A stretch of 64,000 bases of DNA from CAMLIZ01 sp040758375 (GTDB lineage: Bacteria; Pseudomonadota; Gammaproteobacteria; Burkholderiales; Burkholderiaceae_C): positions 1 through 64,000 of the forward strand of contig JBFLWE010000012.1 of NCBI GenBank assembly GCA_040758375.1. Direction: 5' to 3'. The notes under the pieces were generated by a model. It was not told the DNA's origin, did not search any database, and worked only from the letters and a program-made list of their open reading frames with translations. The position numbers were made by a program, and so were the translations under genes. Positions 33,613 to 42,196 of this stretch are shown piece by piece. Positions within the stretch are counted from its first letter, which is position 1. Each line of letters starts with the position of its first letter.

Positions 33613-34769
33613 GCGCGGTGCTGGCAGCCACGACGGCATCCCTTGCCACGCTGGGCGTGGTGGGCTTCGCGAGTTGGCGCCTGGTGCGGTCGCGCAACAT
33701 GGAGTACTGGCTGGGCGCCCATGTGTCCGCCGGGTTGCGCGGGCTCGGCCACGCCAAGGCAGCTTCCGGGCAGCCCCGCCACGTGTACTTCTGCTTCGCA
33801 GACCACTACGAGCCTTACGGGGGAACGACCGACCGTGACCTGGCGCACCGGCGTGTCGCGCAGTGGATGGCGCAGTACCCGGAGATCGCGCGCAGGCACC
33901 GCGACAGCGATGGCCGCTGCCCGCAGCACAGCTTCTTCTACCCGGCCGAGGAGTACGACGCCGAGCTGCTCGACCGGCTCGCGGCGTTGTCGCGCGAGGG
34001 CTACGGCGACGTCGAGGTGCACCTGCACCACGACAACGACACTGCCGAGAACCTGCGCCGCACGCTGCTGGAGTTCACCCAGACCTTGCACGACCGGCAT
34101 GGGCTGCTGCGCCGAGATCCGGCGACAGGCCGGCTGCAGTGGGTGTTCATCCATGGCAACTGGGCGCTGGACAACTCGCGTCCTGACGGGCGCTGGTGCG
34201 GGGTGGACAACGAGCTTGACGTACTCGTCGAGACAGGTTGCGTCGCCGACATGACCATGCCTTCCGCGCCGAGCGACACCCAGACGAGGAAGATCAACTC
34301 GATCTACTTCGCGCGCGGCCGGCATGGATGCCGCAAGTCGCACGACCATGGGCGTGACGTCGCCGTGGGCCAATGGGGCCAGCCCGGCGAACTGCTGATG
34401 GTCCAAGGGCCGCTCACGCTCAACTGGCGTGAAGGCAAGTTGGGGCTGGTGCCCCGCATCGAAAGCGCGGAGCTGTCGTTCGACGCGCCGCCCACCCCTC
34501 ACCGGGTGGCGCTGTGGGGCCGCTGCGGCATCTCGGTTGCGGGGGCGCCCGAGCATGTGTTCGTGAAGGTGCACACGCACGGCGCCACGGAGCGCTCGAT
34601 GAAGATGCTGTTCGACGGCGGCGGCTTCGATCGTCTGTGGACCGAACTCGAGCGCCAGTACCGTGACCAGCCCGGCTGCAGCCTCCACTACGTCACGGCA
34701 TGGGAGATGGTGAGCAAGATCCGCGAGCTGGCCATCAGCGCCGCCCCGGCCTCCCGCTCGGCGGACTGA
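33609..34769 (+). CDS. uncharacterised exopolysaccharide-locus protein, possible deacetylase-like barrel
   Basis: Protein of 386 aa with one N-terminal hydrophobic helix (about residues 5-28) and a large soluble domain. Seen motifs: HVYFCFADHYEPYGG, FFYPAEEYDAELLDRLA, VEVHLHHDNDT, VFIHGNWALDNS, VDNELDVLVETGC. The clustered His/Asp and the FYPAEEY...G..EVHLHHD pattern resemble a carbohydrate-deacetylase-type TIM barrel, but the canonical TFDD and SHxxxH motifs are absent. I do not recognise a named family. It starts inside the stop of the GT2 gene (ATGA), so it belongs to the operon and probably acts on the same glycan. Confidence 0.7.
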   Translation: MSAVLAATTASLATLGVVGFASWRLVRSRNMEYWLGAHVSAGLRGLGHAKAASGQPRHVYFCFADHYEPYGGTTDRDLAHRRVAQWMAQYPEIARRHRDSDGRCPQHSFFYPAEEYDAELLDRLAALSREGYGDVEVHLHHDNDTAENLRRTLLEFTQTLHDRHGLLRRDPATGRLQWVFIHGNWALDNSRPDGRWCGVDNELDVLVETGCVADMTMPSAPSDTQTRKINSIYFARGRHGCRKSHDHGRDVAVGQWGQPGELLMVQGPLTLNWREGKLGLVPRIESAELSFDAPPTPHRVALWGRCGISVAGAPEHVFVKVHTHGATERSMKMLFDGGGFDRLWTELERQYRDQPGCSLHYVTAWEMVSKIRELAISAAPASRSAD

Positions 34770-34772
34770 CCT

Positions 34773-35867
34773 ATGCGCATCCTGCATGTCATCGACACCC
34801 TGGAGTTCGGGGGCGCCGAAAAGGTGCTGGTGGCGCTTGCGAACGCCGCCTGCCGACGCCATGAGGTCAGCGTGTGCTGCCTGCGTCACGGTGGTCCGCT
34901 GGCCCGGGAACTCGATCCGCGGATCGAGGTGTTCGCCATGGGCAAGCAAGGCGGCGACGACTTGCTGATGCCGCTGCGGCTGGCGCGCCGCATCGCCTCG
35001 CAACGGTACGACGTGGTGCACACCCACAACTGGAGCGTCTTTCTCGAAGGCGGCATGGCTGCGATCCGTGCACGGGTGCCGGTCGTGCACACGGTGCACG
35101 GCCCGTACAACCCGACGCGCGCCGGCTGGCTGCCACGGGCTGTACGGCAGATTCGGCATGCGATGGAGCGCAGGGTCGCACACCGCGTGCGGCGGGTGGT
35201 GGCCGTGTCCGACGCCATTCGCCACTACATTCCCACCACGGTGGGCATCGACGCGAGCCGGCTGACCACCATCCACAACGGCATCGACGGCAGCGCACCC
35301 GCCTCGCCGCGGCGCGAAGAGGTCGCCCCTGTCTTCATCAGCGTCGGCCGGCTGGATGCCATCAAGAACCAGCAGATGATGCTGTGCGCATTCGCCAAAG
35401 TGGCCGCCGGCCGCCCGGCCGCCCGGCTGGTGCTGGTGGGCGACGGACCGCAGCGACCGGCGCTGCAGGCGCTGGCGGCCGAGCTGGGGATCGCCGACCG
35501 CGTACGCTTCGACGGCTTCCGCAACGACGTGGCGAGTGCATTGACGGAGGCCGACGTTTTCCTGCTGTCGTCTCGCTACGAGGGCATCTCGATCGCGCTG
35601 CTCGAGGCCATGCGCGCCGGGCTGCCCACGGTGGCCACCCGGGTGGGTGGCGTCAGCGAGACCGTGATCGACGGCCAGACCGGCCTGCTGGTCGAAGACC
35701 AAGACGCAGAGGGCTTCGCTCGCGCGATGTCCTCGCTGGCGTCGGACCCTGCGCTGCGGCAGCGAATGGGCGATGCCGCCCGCCGCTACCAGCAGGCCGA
35801 GTTCTCGCTGGACCGGATGCTGCAGCGCTACGAGGCGCTGTACGCCGGCTCGGACCCGACATGTTGA
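34773..35867 (+). CDS. glycosyltransferase family 4
   Basis: GT-B glycosyltransferase of 364 aa. The N-terminal acceptor domain opens with HVIDTLEFGGAEKVLVALA (GT4 glycine motif). The C-terminal Glycos_transf_1 domain has PVFISVGRLDAIKNQ, ARLVLVGDGPQRPAL and the EX7E motif in SRYEGISIALLEAMRAGLP followed by VATRVGGVSETV. Cytoplasmic or membrane-associated; adds a sugar from a nucleotide donor. It begins three bases after the preceding stop and ends seven bases before the next start. Confidence 0.9.
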   Translation: MRILHVIDTLEFGGAEKVLVALANAACRRHEVSVCCLRHGGPLARELDPRIEVFAMGKQGGDDLLMPLRLARRIASQRYDVVHTHNWSVFLEGGMAAIRARVPVVHTVHGPYNPTRAGWLPRAVRQIRHAMERRVAHRVRRVVAVSDAIRHYIPTTVGIDASRLTTIHNGIDGSAPASPRREEVAPVFISVGRLDAIKNQQMMLCAFAKVAAGRPAARLVLVGDGPQRPALQALAAELGIADRVRFDGFRNDVASALTEADVFLLSSRYEGISIALLEAMRAGLPTVATRVGGVSETVIDGQTGLLVEDQDAEGFARAMSSLASDPALRQRMGDAARRYQQAEFSLDRMLQRYEALYAGSDPTC

Positions 35868-35874
35868 GAGACCC

Positions 35875-37113
35875 ATGGGCTTGAACATCCTCTACCACCA
35901 CCGCACCCAGGGGCGCGGCGCGGAAGGCGTGCACATCGCCAGCATCGTCCGTGCACTGGAAGACGCGGGCCACCGTGTGACGGTGGTATCGCCGCCCGGC
36001 GTGGACCCGCTCAACCCCGCGAGCAACGCGCCGGTGGACAAGGCCAACGTCAAAACGGGCGGCATCCAGTCGTTGTGGAAGTGGATCAGCCGCCACCTGC
36101 CCAACGCGCTGTTCGAGCTGGCGGAGATCGCCTACAACCTGCCTGCCTGGTGGCGGCTGCGCAAGGTGCTGAAGACCGAACGCTTCGACCTGGTGTACGA
36201 ACGCTATGCCTTCTACCTGCTGGTCGGCGCCTGGCTGGCAGGCCGCAGGGGCATTCCGTTCGTGCTGGAGGCCAACGAGGTCAGCGGCATCGAGCACCGC
36301 GCGCGCCGGCAGGTGTTCCCCCGCCTTTGCGCCTGGTTCGAGCGCCGGCTGTTCAAGCGCTGCGCCGGCATCCTCACGGTGTCGTCCCATTTGCGCGAGC
36401 GCATCCTGCACCAGGGCGTGCCTCCCGAGCGGGTGCAGGTGGCACCCAATGCGTTCGACGTGAAGCGCATCGAGGGCAAGACCGGCCGCAAACCCGAACT
36501 CGCGCGACGCCTCGGCCTCGAAGGGGCCTTCGTCTTCGGCTTCGTCGGCTGGTTCGACCACTGGGACCGGCTCGACATGCTGATCGACGTGCTGGCCGAG
36601 GTGCTGCCCGAGCAGCCACAGGCGCGCGTGCTGCTCGTGGGCGACGGCCCGGTGTCCGCCGGCCTGCGCGACAAGGTGGCGTCGCTCGGTCTGCAGCAGA
36701 AGGTGGTGTTCACGGGCGCCGTGCCGCGCGACCAGGTGTTCGACCACATCGCCTTGTTCGACACCGCCGTGTTCGCGCACTCCAACGACTTCGGCTCGCC
36801 GGTCGTGATGTTCGAGTTCATGGCGATGCGCGTTCCGATCGTGGCGCCCCGCCTCGCGCCCATCCTCGATGTGCATGAGGACGGCGAGACCGCACTGCTG
36901 TTCGACCGGCTCGACCAGGCGCAGTGCGCGGCGGCGGTGCGCAGACTCATCGCCACCCCCGCACTGCGCGAGGAGCTCGCCGAGCGTGCATACCGCAAGC
37001 TGTTGGCCGAGCACACCTGGGCACGCAACGCCGAGCAGATCCTGGAAGCGGCGGCGCTTGTCCCCGGCTCGGAAGCGGCCGGGCGCCCGCAAGCCTTGCG
37101 CCCAGTTGCATGA
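35875..37113 (+). CDS. glycosyltransferase family 4
   Basis: GT-B glycosyltransferase of 412 aa with N-terminal NILYHHRTQGRGAEGVHIASIVRAL, the interdomain VLEANEVSGIEHRARRQVFP, then AFVFGFVGWFDHWDR, ARVLLVGDGPVSAGL and the donor motif FGSPVVMFEFMAMRVPIVA. The EX7E motif is reduced to a single Glu in this last element. The start ATG at 35875 follows the previous stop by seven bases; a much longer frame upstream is a shadow. Its stop overlaps the next start (ATGA at 37110). Sugar and linkage cannot be predicted from sequence alone. Confidence 0.88.
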   Translation: MGLNILYHHRTQGRGAEGVHIASIVRALEDAGHRVTVVSPPGVDPLNPASNAPVDKANVKTGGIQSLWKWISRHLPNALFELAEIAYNLPAWWRLRKVLKTERFDLVYERYAFYLLVGAWLAGRRGIPFVLEANEVSGIEHRARRQVFPRLCAWFERRLFKRCAGILTVSSHLRERILHQGVPPERVQVAPNAFDVKRIEGKTGRKPELARRLGLEGAFVFGFVGWFDHWDRLDMLIDVLAEVLPEQPQARVLLVGDGPVSAGLRDKVASLGLQQKVVFTGAVPRDQVFDHIALFDTAVFAHSNDFGSPVVMFEFMAMRVPIVAPRLAPILDVHEDGETALLFDRLDQAQCAAAVRRLIATPALREELAERAYRKLLAEHTWARNAEQILEAAALVPGSEAAGRPQALRPVA

Positions 37114-38213
37114 GCGCGTTCGCCGCGACGGCCCTTGCCGACCGGCCCCGGTCGGTCGTATGCATCGTCGGCGAATTGCCGCCACCCACCGGAGGCATGG
37201 CGGTGCAGGCCGAGCGTCTGGGCGGCTGCCTGCGCTCGGAAAGGCACGAGGTGCGCCATGTGCCGACCAATGCGCTGCGCCGCCAGAGCCCTCTGCGGCG
37301 CGTAAAGGGCCTGCGGGGCGTCTTCAATCTCGCGCTGTTCCTCGGCCTGCTGGTCGCCCGCATGCCCGGCGCGCGCGTGGTCCACATCTTCAGCAACTCG
37401 TACCTCAGCTTCTGGCTTTTCACCGTGCCGGCCGTGCTGCTGGGTCGGCTGCTGGGCAAACGCGTGGTGATCCACTATCACGGCGGCGCGGCCGACGCAT
37501 TCCTGCAGCGCCAGCGCATGCTCGTGCTGCCGGTGCTGAAGGCCGCCCATGCACTGCTGGTGCCATCGTCCTTCCTGGTCGAGGTGTTCCGTCGCCATGG
37601 GCTCGTCGCGGACGAGCTGCCCAACATCATGCCGCTGGAGCGTTTTGCGTTTCGCCTGCGCGAGCGGCTGGTGCCCCGCGTGCTGATGGCCCGGCACCTG
37701 CAGCCGGTGTACAACCCCGCGTGCGGCATCCGGGCATTCGCACAACTTGCCGGCACCCACCCCGAGGCCCGGCTCACGGTCGCCGGCGACGGCCCCGAGC
37801 GCGCGCGACTCGACAGGCTTTGCGCCGAACTCGGCATCGCCGACCGCGTGAGGTTCACCGGCAACGTCGACAACGAACGCATGCGCGCGGAACTGCAATC
37901 GCATGACCTGCTGCTGAACAGCTCGCGGGTGGACAACCAGCCGGTCTCGTTGCTCGAGGCCTTTGCCTGCGGCTTGCCGGTCGTGAGCACGGCGGTCGGC
38001 GGCATACCGCACATGGCCGATGATGGCCGCGAGGCGCTGCTGGCGCCCGACGACGACCCGCAGGCTTTGGCCGAGCAGATGCGGCGACTGGTCGACGACC
38101 CCGCCCTGGCGCGCCGCATCGTGGAGGCTGCTCACGAGCGTGTGCAGGCCCATGACTGGAGCCGGATCTACCCCCGCTTGCTGCAGGCCTACCGGGAGGA
38201 GGTACCCGCATGA
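37110..38213 (+). CDS. glycosyltransferase family 4
   Basis: GT-B glycosyltransferase of 367 aa: VCIVGELPPPTGGMAVQAERL near the N-terminus, HYHGGAADAFLQRQR, then ARLTVAGDGPERARLDRLCAELG and the EX7E-type SRVDNQPVSLLEAFACGLPVVSTAVGG. It is the third GT4 of the operon. ATG at 37110 chosen because it overlaps the previous stop by four bases; its own stop overlaps the following ligase-like gene in the same way. Confidence 0.88.
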   Translation: MSAFAATALADRPRSVVCIVGELPPPTGGMAVQAERLGGCLRSERHEVRHVPTNALRRQSPLRRVKGLRGVFNLALFLGLLVARMPGARVVHIFSNSYLSFWLFTVPAVLLGRLLGKRVVIHYHGGAADAFLQRQRMLVLPVLKAAHALLVPSSFLVEVFRRHGLVADELPNIMPLERFAFRLRERLVPRVLMARHLQPVYNPACGIRAFAQLAGTHPEARLTVAGDGPERARLDRLCAELGIADRVRFTGNVDNERMRAELQSHDLLLNSSRVDNQPVSLLEAFACGLPVVSTAVGGIPHMADDGREALLAPDDDPQALAEQMRRLVDDPALARRIVEAAHERVQAHDWSRIYPRLLQAYREEVPA

Positions 38214-39586
38214 ATCTCTACCAGGATGTTTTCTTCCGCGCCCTCGACATGGCGCGCGGCCGCCACACCATCGAGCGCCTGCATTTCCTGCGCAAGTCGC
38301 AACACTGGGACCGGCAGACGCTGCAGCGCTGGCAGCTGCAGCGTCTGAATGCCTTGCTGCAGCAGGCGCGCGACCACTCGCCCTACTATGCGCAGGCACT
38401 GGCTTCGGCCACGCTGCCTTTGCGCTCGCTCGACGAGCTGCGCGATCTTCCGGTGCTGGACAAGGGCGTGCTGCGCAAGCACTTCGATGCGCTGCAGTGC
38501 CGCAACATTGCGCGCTCGCGCTTCGTGCTCAGCCGCACCGGCGGATCGACCGGCGAGCCTACCTACTACTACTGGGACAAGCGCGGTCAGGACTGGAACC
38601 GCGCGAGCGTCTACCGCAGCGCCGAGTGGGCCGGCGTGGCGCTGGGAGAGCGCACCGCGCAGATGTCGGGCTCGCACTTCGACTACACCGAGTCGCAGAA
38701 GCTGAAGAACCGGCTGGTGTACTTCCTGCAGCGCTACCGCGACTGGCCGGTGAGCGCGGTCACCGATGCGCTGATGGAGCACTACTTCGCCGAACTGCAC
38801 CGGTTCCGGCCCACGAGCATCTGGGGCTACGCCAGCGGGTTGAACGCCTTTGCCGCCTACATCGAGCGCCGGCATCCCGGCGCGCGGCTCGACTTCGTCA
38901 AGGCCCTCATCACCAGCTCGGAGACGCTGCAGCCCGAGCAGCGCGAGCGCATCGACCGGGTGTTCGGCGCCGGCAAGGTGCACGACAACTACGGCAGCCG
39001 CGAAATCTACTACGGCGCCGAATGCGAGGCGCACGATGGCTACCACCTGCATGCCGAAGTGATCATCCTGGAGGTCGTGCGCCCCGACGGCAGCCCCTGC
39101 CAACCGGGCGAACGCGGGCGAATCCTGGTCACCGACCTGTCCAACCACGCATTCCCGTTCATCCGCTACGAAAACGGCGATGTCGGCGTGATGGCGCCCG
39201 ACGTCCCGTGCAGGTGCGGCGTGCAACTGCCACGGCTGCAGTCCATCGAAGGCCGCATCGCCGACCTGGTGGTGCTGCGCGACCGGGTGCTCACCGCTCC
39301 CAACTTCGCAACCCTGTTCAGCGACCTGCGCGGTGTGGACGCCTACCAGATCCGCCAGGACACGCTGGACCGTGTGGACGTGTACATCGTTCCCGGCGCG
39401 CAGTACTCGCCTCAGGTGCGCCAGTACCTGCAGGGCGCGATGCAGCAGCTGGTGGGCGGCGCGCAGGCGGTGATCCACGAGGTGGCGCGCATCGAGGTGC
39501 CCGAGTCGGGCAAACGCCGCTATGTGGTGTCCAGCGTCAGCGAGCGGCATCTGCGCCAGCCGCAACCCGCGGAGGCCGCGCAGTGA
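38210..39586 (+). CDS. CapK/PaaK-like AMP-forming ligase (phenylacetate-CoA ligase family)
   Basis: Adenylate-forming protein of 458 aa. The phosphate-binding loop SRTGGSTGEPTYYYWDK (about residues 104-120) is followed by the PaaK/CapK features VHDNYGSREIYYGAECEAH and GRILVTDLSNHAFPFIRYENGDVG, and a C-terminal ACT-like subdomain. Relatives occur in capsule loci (CapK), where they are suspected of activating an acyl group for glycan decoration, and in phenylacetate degradation. The position between glycosyltransferase and deacetylase genes favours the polysaccharide role. Overlapping starts and stops on both sides place it firmly in the operon. Confidence 0.85.
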   Translation: MNLYQDVFFRALDMARGRHTIERLHFLRKSQHWDRQTLQRWQLQRLNALLQQARDHSPYYAQALASATLPLRSLDELRDLPVLDKGVLRKHFDALQCRNIARSRFVLSRTGGSTGEPTYYYWDKRGQDWNRASVYRSAEWAGVALGERTAQMSGSHFDYTESQKLKNRLVYFLQRYRDWPVSAVTDALMEHYFAELHRFRPTSIWGYASGLNAFAAYIERRHPGARLDFVKALITSSETLQPEQRERIDRVFGAGKVHDNYGSREIYYGAECEAHDGYHLHAEVIILEVVRPDGSPCQPGERGRILVTDLSNHAFPFIRYENGDVGVMAPDVPCRCGVQLPRLQSIEGRIADLVVLRDRVLTAPNFATLFSDLRGVDAYQIRQDTLDRVDVYIVPGAQYSPQVRQYLQGAMQQLVGGAQAVIHEVARIEVPESGKRRYVVSSVSERHLRQPQPAEAAQ

Positions 39587-40227
39587 CCCTTCCCGGCGCC
39601 CTGGCCAAACGCGCCCTCGCGGTCGCGGCGCCGCATCTGGTGGTCTCGCGCGGCAGCGCCGAAGTCCCGGCCTTGTGCCTGACGTTCGACGACGGCCCGC
39701 ACCCCGAGAACACCCCTCGTGTGCTGCAGGCGCTGGCCGATGCGCAGGCGCAGGCAACTTTTTTCCTGCAAGGCTCGGAAGCCCGCCGATGGCCGCAGCT
39801 CGTGCGCGCCATCCATGAGCAAGGGCATCAGGTGGCCAACCATGCAGCCACGCATCGCAAGCCCCGGGAAATCGGCACGCACGCCTACGTGAAGGAGGTG
39901 GTGGACACGCACGCACTGCTGTGCGACATCGTGGGCGAGGCCTTGCCGCGCAGCTTTCGCCCACCCTTCGGCGACACCAGCCTGGCCACGCTGGCGCGGC
40001 TGATCCGCGCCGGGTTTCAGTATGTGTTCTGGTCCCGCGACAGCCGCGATTCCTGGCTGAAGGATCCGGCCGCGCTGCTGGCGGACATGGCGCTGCACCG
40101 TCCGCGGGCCGGCGACATCGTGCTCTTCCATGACGACTACCCGCAGACCGCAGCGGCCTTGCCCGAGCTCCTGGGCACGCTGCGCGAAGCCGGCTTGCGC
40201 CCCGTGCGCGTGGATGGATTGACATGA
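39583..40227 (+). CDS. polysaccharide deacetylase (NodB domain)
   Basis: Compact NodB deacetylase of 214 aa: LCLTFDDGPHPENTP (catalytic Asp and metal Asp), VANHAATHRKPRE (metal His pair, NHxxTH), FRPPFGDTS (arginine motif), YVFWSRDSRDS and DIVLFHDDY (C-terminal His). All five canonical motifs are present, so activity is likely. The start is the GTG at 39583, overlapping the preceding stop (GTGA); no ATG is available nearby. Its stop overlaps the beta-helix paralogue 2 start. The frame is open from 38020 only as a shadow of upstream genes. Confidence 0.9.
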   Translation: MTLPGALAKRALAVAAPHLVVSRGSAEVPALCLTFDDGPHPENTPRVLQALADAQAQATFFLQGSEARRWPQLVRAIHEQGHQVANHAATHRKPREIGTHAYVKEVVDTHALLCDIVGEALPRSFRPPFGDTSLATLARLIRAGFQYVFWSRDSRDSWLKDPAALLADMALHRPRAGDIVLFHDDYPQTAAALPELLGTLREAGLRPVRVDGLT

Positions 40228-41774
40228 ACGTGTTGGCTCGAATTCAAGCCATCGTGGTGCTGGCGCTGCTGGCGCCCGGCCTTTGCGCCGCAGCGACCTT
40301 CTTCATTTCTCCGCAGGGAGACGACAAGCATTCCGGGCGGGAGCGCGAGCAGCCGGTGCGCAGCTTCGCCCGCGCGTTCTCCGCCATGCAAGGGGGCGAC
40401 ACGCTGGTGCTGCTCAGCGGCGAGTACTCGCGCGACACGGGCACCGGCGGCATCACGTACGACGGCCCCGGCTCCGCGCAGCCGCCTTCGGGCAAGAGCG
40501 CCGATCAACCCACCCGCATCCATGCCGAAGAGCCCGGCAAGGCCGTCCTGAAGGAGCCACTGCTCATAGGCCGCAGCTTCCGCAAGGACGAGTTCATCGA
40601 GATCCGGGGGCTCACCGTGCTGGCCCCTGCAGCGCTGTACAACACACGGCACGTCACCGTGAAGGAATGCGGCTTCGGCGACGGCTTTGGCATCGGCACC
40701 AACGACCACCACCACGGCAACACCGACAACCTGGTGGAGGACGTGTGGATCTGGGCCTCGGGCAAGCGCATCATCGCGATCAACTACCGCTCGCACAACA
40801 ACGTATGGCGCCGCGTCGTGGTGCGCGGCGACGGCTGCGGCACCGCCAAATGCCAGGGCAGCGGCAACCCCAACGTCGGCTTCACGGTGTACGACTCGCA
40901 CGACGTGTCGGTGCAGAACATGCTCATCGTCGACCGCGTGCTCGCGCCCACCGACTATCGCGGGGCGGATTTCGCCACCGCACAGCACACGCCAGACCCG
41001 CGCTACTACTTCGGCCGCAACGAGTGGCTGGGCATCATCTCGCTGCACGCGCCCGACATCGGCTACTACAACTTCCCCGACACCGGCCAGACGCTGGACC
41101 CTACTTCCAAGGTCGTCAACGCCGTGGTCTGGAACTCCACCAGCGACGCGTTCGACCTCGACCGCGAAGGCACGCATCACCTTGAGAACCTGACCGCCAT
41201 GTCGCGCCATGGCGACGTGGTGCGCATCGGACCGACCCTGGCTTCGCGCGGCGGCACCTTGCGCAACGTGATCGCCGTGTCGGGCGGCGACGCACGCTAT
41301 GGCATCAATGCCGCCTACCCGTCATCACACACCAGCGTGTGGGGCGAATTCAAAGCCGGGGCCTACAACCAGAAGCCCTGCACCGCGGGCTGCCTGCGCA
41401 CCAACCCCCGAACCGGTGGCGCGCCGGCACTGAAATACATCACGCGCATCGAGGCCGGCTCGGCCCTCAAGGGCAAGGGCCATGGCGGGGCGGACATCGG
41501 CGCCAACGTGGTGTACCGCTACGGCGCCGACGGCAGCCGCCACGGCGAGCCCGGCTACAACACCCTCACCACCACCGCCCTGTGGCCCTGGCCGCATGAA
41601 GCCCGCATCAAGGCGGAGATGTGCGCCACCACCAGCCGCGGCTTCTGCTCCGCCGGCAAGCGGCTGGACGGCGTGAACCCTGTCACGCTGACCTCTTACG
41701 TGTGGGAAACGCTGGGACATCCCATGCCAGCCAGCCTGTACGACGGCAAGGCCACCACCTCGCCCAAGCGCTGA
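40224..41774 (+). CDS. secreted beta-helix protein, paralogue 2 (no lipid anchor, no Pro-Ala linker)
   Basis: Protein of 516 aa with a Sec signal peptide (ALLAPGLCAAA, cleavage near residue 24) directly followed by the same beta-helix domain as paralogues 1 and 3 (TFFISPQGDDKHSG, IEIRGLTVLAPAALYNTRHVTV, HDVSVQNMLIVDRV). It lacks the Pro-Ala spacer, and I see no usable lipobox followed by a free linker, so it is probably periplasmic or secreted. Its ATG overlaps the stop of the deacetylase gene, making it the last gene of the glycosyltransferase operon. This ties the whole paralogous family to polysaccharide work, perhaps as lyase, epimerase or glycan-binding protein. Confidence 0.78.
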   Translation: MNVLARIQAIVVLALLAPGLCAAATFFISPQGDDKHSGREREQPVRSFARAFSAMQGGDTLVLLSGEYSRDTGTGGITYDGPGSAQPPSGKSADQPTRIHAEEPGKAVLKEPLLIGRSFRKDEFIEIRGLTVLAPAALYNTRHVTVKECGFGDGFGIGTNDHHHGNTDNLVEDVWIWASGKRIIAINYRSHNNVWRRVVVRGDGCGTAKCQGSGNPNVGFTVYDSHDVSVQNMLIVDRVLAPTDYRGADFATAQHTPDPRYYFGRNEWLGIISLHAPDIGYYNFPDTGQTLDPTSKVVNAVVWNSTSDAFDLDREGTHHLENLTAMSRHGDVVRIGPTLASRGGTLRNVIAVSGGDARYGINAAYPSSHTSVWGEFKAGAYNQKPCTAGCLRTNPRTGGAPALKYITRIEAGSALKGKGHGGADIGANVVYRYGADGSRHGEPGYNTLTTTALWPWPHEARIKAEMCATTSRGFCSAGKRLDGVNPVTLTSYVWETLGHPMPASLYDGKATTSPKR

Positions 41775-42196
41775 CCCGGCCCAAACGTATCGGCAACGCC
41801 GAGCTTGTGTCTTTGTCGTAACGCGCGGCCCGGCTTGCGCCGCGTGGGGCAGCCCGCGCGGGCCGCAGCCCTTCAAGCACTGACGCGGCCTCGTCGGCAA
41901 TAAGCCGCGGCCTCGCGGCACGTGGACCCGTTACATATCTGCACGGGCGGGTACACCTCGGCCTGCCCCTTCGCAAAGAATCCGCCCGGCTTCTGCCTCA
42001 GCCCTGTGGGTCACCACGGCACCTCGGCGTACCTCGTTACAGATTCGGGGCGCTGATTACAAGAACAGGCTTAGCCATTCGCCGCGCACGTCGAAAGCCG
42101 ACTCATCGCGGCGAAAGATCGCATGTAGGGAAGGAATGCCGCAAGGCGTCGTACAGACGCCCTGCGAGGTGTGGTTTTGTCTTTTTTTGTGGTGCC
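41775..42196. promoter_or_regulatory. 422-bp gene-free region upstream of beta-helix paralogue 3
   Basis: No gene recognised. It holds a weak hairpin TCGGC-AAC-GCCGA followed by a T-rich stretch (41790-41815) that could end the glycosyltransferase operon. It also has two ACCTCGG cores (41955-41961, 42021-42027) resembling half of the shared palindrome. A perfect GGCGTC-GTACA-GACGCC hairpin (42145-42161) lies just before a T-rich leader and the ATG at 42197. Presumably it contains the promoter of paralogue 3. Confidence 0.5.
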
